Shown piece by piece: positions 61,242-64,000 of a DNA stretch of 64,000 nt. A program made the translations under genes and the position numbers. The stretch is from Acidobacteriaceae bacterium dw_441 (GTDB lineage: Bacteria; Acidobacteriota; Terriglobia; Terriglobales; Acidobacteriaceae): contig JAAVVA010000001.1 in assembly GCA_018449715.1 (NCBI GenBank), positions 1,054,001 to 1,118,000 on the forward strand. Reading direction: 5' to 3'. The notes below the pieces were generated by a model, which worked only from the letters and a program-made list of their open reading frames with translations, had not been told where the DNA came from and searched no databases. Every line of letters starts with the position of its first letter. The stretch's first letter is position 1.

Positions 61242-62054
61242 TTGATTAGGTTGAATTGCTTTTTGAGCGCCCTGCTGTGGGCGTTCCTCGTGTCGTGTTC
61301 TGTGGCCCGCGCCCAGGACGTTGCCGCCGATCTGCCGGAGCCGAATCCGGGGCGACCGACGGTTTCGACACCGGCTACTCTTACGCCGGTGGGATACCTG
61401 CAGTTTGAAAACGGCGGTTTGTACGGGGCGGACTCGCAGGAGTTCGATACGCGATTCGGGATCAACCAGGTGACCAAGTACACGGTCGCCCCGCGGTTGC
61501 AGTTTCTCGCGCTCTCGGAGCCTCTGGTTCATGCGTCCGGGGCGAAGGGCGAGTCGCTTTCGGGGAGCCGTCCAGGCGAGGTTTTCGCGGGCGTGCAGGC
61601 GGTGGCGCTGGCGGGAGAAGGCCGCGTGCCGACCATCGGCTTCAGCTACATCCGAAGGTTGTACGAGAGCCCCGCGCCCGAGATCGATATTGGAACCTTC
61701 CGGCAGAGCGCGCTCTTCCTCTTCAGCGAGGATCTGGGAGGCTTTCACTTCGATGTGAACGGCATCTTCACCGAGCAGGCCGAGGGGAGAGTGCGTCGCG
61801 GGCAGTTCGGGCAGACGCTCTCCGTGTCGCACCCGATTGGAGGCTTCACCTTTGCGGGCGAGCTGTGGCACTTCACGCAGCCTCTGACGAGGAGCAACGC
61901 CGTGGGAAGCCTGTGGTCGCTCTCGTATCCGGTAAGGAAAAACCTGATCGTCGATGCGGGATTCAACCGCGGGTTGACCTCGACCTCGACGCAGTGGGAG
62001 GGCTTCTTCGGGTTCACCTACGTCCTGCCGCGCCGCTTGTGGAGCCTGCATTGA
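61242..62054 (+). CDS. Outer-membrane beta-barrel protein (Phenol_MetA_deg-like transporter family)
   Basis: 270 residues with a signal peptide (FLSALLWAFLVSCSVARAQ). The body alternates short amphipathic strands: TPVGYLQFENGGLYG, FGINQVTKYTVAPRLQFLALSEPL, ALFLFSEDLGGFHFDVNGIF, HPIGGFTFAGELWHF, and ends GFFGFTYVLPRRLW, the pattern of the small barrels annotated as putative MetA-pathway phenol degradation transporters. Function is not established. The start is TTG 61242 with GGAG 9 nt upstream; another TTG 3 codons later is possible. It is probably co-transcribed with the Cys/His-rich gene. Confidence 0.75.
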   Translation: MIRLNCFLSALLWAFLVSCSVARAQDVAADLPEPNPGRPTVSTPATLTPVGYLQFENGGLYGADSQEFDTRFGINQVTKYTVAPRLQFLALSEPLVHASGAKGESLSGSRPGEVFAGVQAVALAGEGRVPTIGFSYIRRLYESPAPEIDIGTFRQSALFLFSEDLGGFHFDVNGIFTEQAEGRVRRGQFGQTLSVSHPIGGFTFAGELWHFTQPLTRSNAVGSLWSLSYPVRKNLIVDAGFNRGLTSTSTQWEGFFGFTYVLPRRLWSLH

Positions 62055-62075
62055 GAGCCGCAGAAGCTGCAGCGA

Positions 62076-62609
62076 TCAGCGGGGAGCGTACTCGGTGTTC
62101 GGGGCGTCCTTCTGCGGCGGGTGCGCGGCAAACCATGTCTTCTGCTCTTCGACCAACCCGGTGGCCTGCTCGCGCAGGTCCTGCAGGGACTCGAGAGCGA
62201 TCTTCCGCGAGACGTTGTAGACGCCGTTGTCGGGAGGGGTGCGAAGAATCGTGCCCCATCGCTCGGTCGCCTCGATCAGCTTGGGCAGGGCCTTGCGGAT
62301 GTCGCGGTGGCGGGGGCCATAGTCTTCGAGATTGTCGCTCAGCTCATCCGCGAGCGAGGAAAACTGCTCGCAGAGGTCGTGTGTATCCTGCTCGCGGCCG
62401 GGGCGGCGGGGCTTCGTGTACATCTCGCGCAGAGTGTTCAGGCGGGTATCGATGAGCTTAATGAAGACCATCACGCGGTCGTTGGCGATGTAGGCGGAAT
62501 CGCGTATCTGTTCGATCTCGGCGTCGGTGAGCGGAGCCTCGCCGCGCTGGGCGTGCGCCGGGAAGATGAGGACGGCGAGTGCGAGCAGGGAGAGAGCGAA
62601 GCGGCTCAT
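62076..62609 (-). CDS. Small secreted helical protein, unknown function
   Basis: 177 residues with a signal peptide (LSLLALAVLIFPAHAQ). The mature part is almost all helix and charged (TDAEIEQIRDSAYIANDRVMVFIKLIDTRLNTL; EQFSSLADELSDNLEDYGPRHRDIRKALPKLIEATERW). No family recognised. A similar secreted helical protein is encoded just upstream on the same strand (20-nt gap), so they may be paralogues or partners. A TACAAT box ends 7 nt before the ATG. Confidence 0.75.
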   Translation of the reverse strand: MSRFALSLLALAVLIFPAHAQRGEAPLTDAEIEQIRDSAYIANDRVMVFIKLIDTRLNTLREMYTKPRRPGREQDTHDLCEQFSSLADELSDNLEDYGPRHRDIRKALPKLIEATERWGTILRTPPDNGVYNVSRKIALESLQDLREQATGLVEEQKTWFAAHPPQKDAPNTEYAPR

Positions 62610-62616
62610 GCGGGTG

Positions 62617-62622
62617 ATTGTA
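62617..62622 (-). promoter_or_regulatory. -10 box 7 nt before the 62609 start (leaderless-type)
   Basis: TACAAT on the minus strand, five of six consensus bases, ends 7 nt before ATG 62609, in the 20-nt gap between two small secreted-protein genes. Confidence 0.45.
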
Positions 62623-62629
62623 GCGCGCC

Positions 62630-63088
62630 TTAGTGGCTGAAGACCTGCGTCAGGATATCGCTCTGCACCTGGTTTAGCTGCTTGAGCGTGGCCTGAAGCG
62701 TCGGGCGATCCTCGGTGGATGCGCTATGCAGGTACTCTGTCAGCCGGTAGGTGGTGCGATGCATCAACTGCTCGGCGTTCTTCAGGCGCTTCGTGTCGCG
62801 GGTCAGCTTCACCTGGATCATCTTCGCGTACTGCGCGACCTTCTGCAGGGTTGCGCTGGCGCGGTCGGGGTCGCCGTCGCGCATCTGGCGTCCGGCGAGG
62901 TCGGTCATGGCCGAGACCAGCTCGGTGTAAAGGAAGCACTGGTCGCGTGGGTTAGCCTGTTCGGCGCGCTGCTCCAGCTGGAGAAGCTGCTGCTCGTCAA
63001 GGATAAGGGTCTTGTCGGCAGCGTGGGCAGGCATGCAGGCGGGGACCAGGAGGAGAAGGAGAGCAAGGGGCCGGATGGTGAATCGCAT
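62630..63088 (-). CDS. Small secreted helical protein, unknown function
   Basis: 152 residues, signal peptide PLALLLLLVPACMPAHAA, then helical and charged (DEQQLLQLEQRAEQANPRDQ, MIQVKLTRDTKRLKNAEQLMHRTTYRLTEYL). One Cys in the mature part (RDQCFLYTEL). No family recognised. GAGGTG lies 6 nt before the ATG. It lies between the TPR protein gene and another small secreted helical protein, all on the minus strand. Confidence 0.75.
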   Translation of the reverse strand: MRFTIRPLALLLLLVPACMPAHAADKTLILDEQQLLQLEQRAEQANPRDQCFLYTELVSAMTDLAGRQMRDGDPDRASATLQKVAQYAKMIQVKLTRDTKRLKNAEQLMHRTTYRLTEYLHSASTEDRPTLQATLKQLNQVQSDILTQVFSH

Positions 63089-63196
63089 AACGCACCTCGG
63101 TTCTTAGGAGCGTCTGGCTTCAGGAGTTTCTGGCTGCACGAGTTCCTGGGGTCGACGTTCGCTTTCCCGTGAAACTGCTTGTTCGCAACTGCTCAG

Positions 63197-64000
63197 TTAC
63201 TTCATGTGCTGCAAGGTAAGGAGGCGGTGTTTAGCTTCCCACTCTTCGTCGGGAAACTGACCCTTCGCCACCGAGAGGAACTGTTTGTACAGGTCAGATG
63301 CCTCCTTGACCTGGTGGAGCTTGTCTCGTGCCGCCGCCTCAAGAAAGAGGGTGGACGGAGTTGGTGCCAGAACTTTAGCACGCAACTCGAGCGCCCGCAA
63401 GACGGTGGCGGGGTCGTTGTTGTTGGAGGCGGCAAAGGCGAGGTGGCTCGCGGCGACTCCGTAGGCTTCGGGAGTAGGGAAGGCTTTGGGGTCGACAAGG
63501 GCCTTCTGAAGCAATGCCTGGGCGTCGGCGGGGCGACGCAGGCGGATGAGGGTATCGGCGCGGTCGTCGAGCAGGGTGGGGTCGTTCGGAGCGGCGGTGG
63601 AGAGGGCCTCGTAGATCGGAAGTGCCTTCTCGTAGTTGCCGTTACGGACGTAGAGCCGGGCCAGAAGACGGGAAATCGATGCGTCCTGCGGGTTGCCGGT
63701 GTGGAGTGTTTCAACCAGGGGAATGGCTTTTTCGGGCTTGTTCTGTTGCTCGTAGAGCGAGGCGAGCTGCGAGCTGAGAGTAGGGTCGCCGGGGCTCTTC
63801 TGGAGCGCGGCGGTGAGGGTGGTTTCGGCCTGGTCGAGCTTGCGCTGCTGGATGAGGAGATGTACGAGGGCGGCGGTGGCCTGCGCGTTGTTCGCGTCGT
63901 AGCCGAGCAGGCGGCGATAGGCGGCCTCTGCGGCGGGAAGGTCGTTGTTGGCTTCGGCCAGTTCGCCGGTCAGAAGAATGTCGTCGGGGGTCTCGGGAGA
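63197..64000 (-). CDS. TPR-repeat protein, N-terminal part outside window
   Basis: The minus-strand frame is open from the window edge to the stop at 63197, 267 residues. It is a run of tetratricopeptide repeats of 34 residues, for example AEANNDLPAAEAAYRRLLGY, LDQAETTLTAALQKSPGDPT, KPEKAIPLVETLHTGNPQDA, NYEKALPIYEALSTAAPNDP and RPADAQALLQKAL. The C end (LHQVKEASDLYKQFLSVAKGQFPDEEWEAKHRL) looks complete. TPR proteins form protein-binding scaffolds; acidobacterial ones are often secreted or periplasmic, but the N end is not visible. The first internal ATG at 63514 is not the real start. Confidence 0.85.
   Translation of the reverse strand, partial: SPETPDDILLTGELAEANNDLPAAEAAYRRLLGYDANNAQATAALVHLLIQQRKLDQAETTLTAALQKSPGDPTLSSQLASLYEQQNKPEKAIPLVETLHTGNPQDASISRLLARLYVRNGNYEKALPIYEALSTAAPNDPTLLDDRADTLIRLRRPADAQALLQKALVDPKAFPTPEAYGVAASHLAFAASNNNDPATVLRALELRAKVLAPTPSTLFLEAAARDKLHQVKEASDLYKQFLSVAKGQFPDEEWEAKHRLLTLQHMK

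Overview
The window looks like a stretch of chromosome from an acidobacterium, most likely class Terriglobia (Acidobacteriaceae-like). This is inferred from about 60% G+C, an Oar-type TonB receptor with an N-terminal carboxypeptidase-like domain, a ccsA-hemA-hemC cluster, a YegP protein, a DUF190-linked RND efflux operon, and many GTG/TTG starts. No species can be named. It holds about 55 protein genes, one tRNA, and no phage, insertion sequence or CRISPR array that I can recognise.

Layout. 1-9.4 kb: end of a TlpA-like thioredoxin gene, a stand-alone DsbD alpha domain, alanine transaminase alaC, a GT2 glycosyltransferase, a YegP protein, a membrane protein, a quinone oxidoreductase, and an HlyD/ABC/permease export operon. 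9.4-18.6 kb: a five-gene RND efflux operon (secreted protein, DUF190, TolC, adaptor, pump) divergent from a CusRS-like two-component pair, with three direct repeats between them that look like the regulator's binding site. 18.6-25.7 kb, minus strand: a CoA-transferase, then mutS-anmK-lipoprotein chained by 4-base overlaps. 25.7-35.7 kb: heme genes ccsA-hemA-hemC, then an Orn/Lys/Arg decarboxylase and three signalling proteins, then hemD. 35.8-44.8 kb: tRNA-Asn with a nearby tRNA-like fragment, a GntR regulator, and a peptide-use block (M14 carboxypeptidase, TonB receptor, S9 peptidase). 44.8-57.3 kb: housekeeping genes (miaB, bifunctional nuclease, GT9, aroA, RsbU-like phosphatase, deoC, D-threonine aldolase-like enzyme, LLM oxidoreductase, hpt, lgt, aqpZ). 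57.4-58.6 kb: an A+T-rich patch with a possibly frameshifted gene and a CcdC-like protein. 58.7-64 kb: a metallopeptidase gene without a normal start codon, a Gfo/Idh oxidoreductase, a Cys/His-rich mini-protein with an outer-membrane barrel, two small secreted proteins, and a TPR protein that runs out of the window.

The observations I rate highest are: (1) at least eight genes have a TANNNT -10 box ending exactly 6-7 nt before the start codon, which suggests widespread leaderless transcripts; (2) the three helically phased ATGTAAG repeats at the efflux/two-component divergence; (3) the SprT-like metallopeptidase frame with no ATG, GTG or TTG anywhere before its conserved core; (4) the GntR-linked peptide-use block with a palindrome on its -10 box; (5) the 21-bp tRNA-Asn fragment downstream of the tRNA gene. 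No wholly new defence or mobile system is evident.
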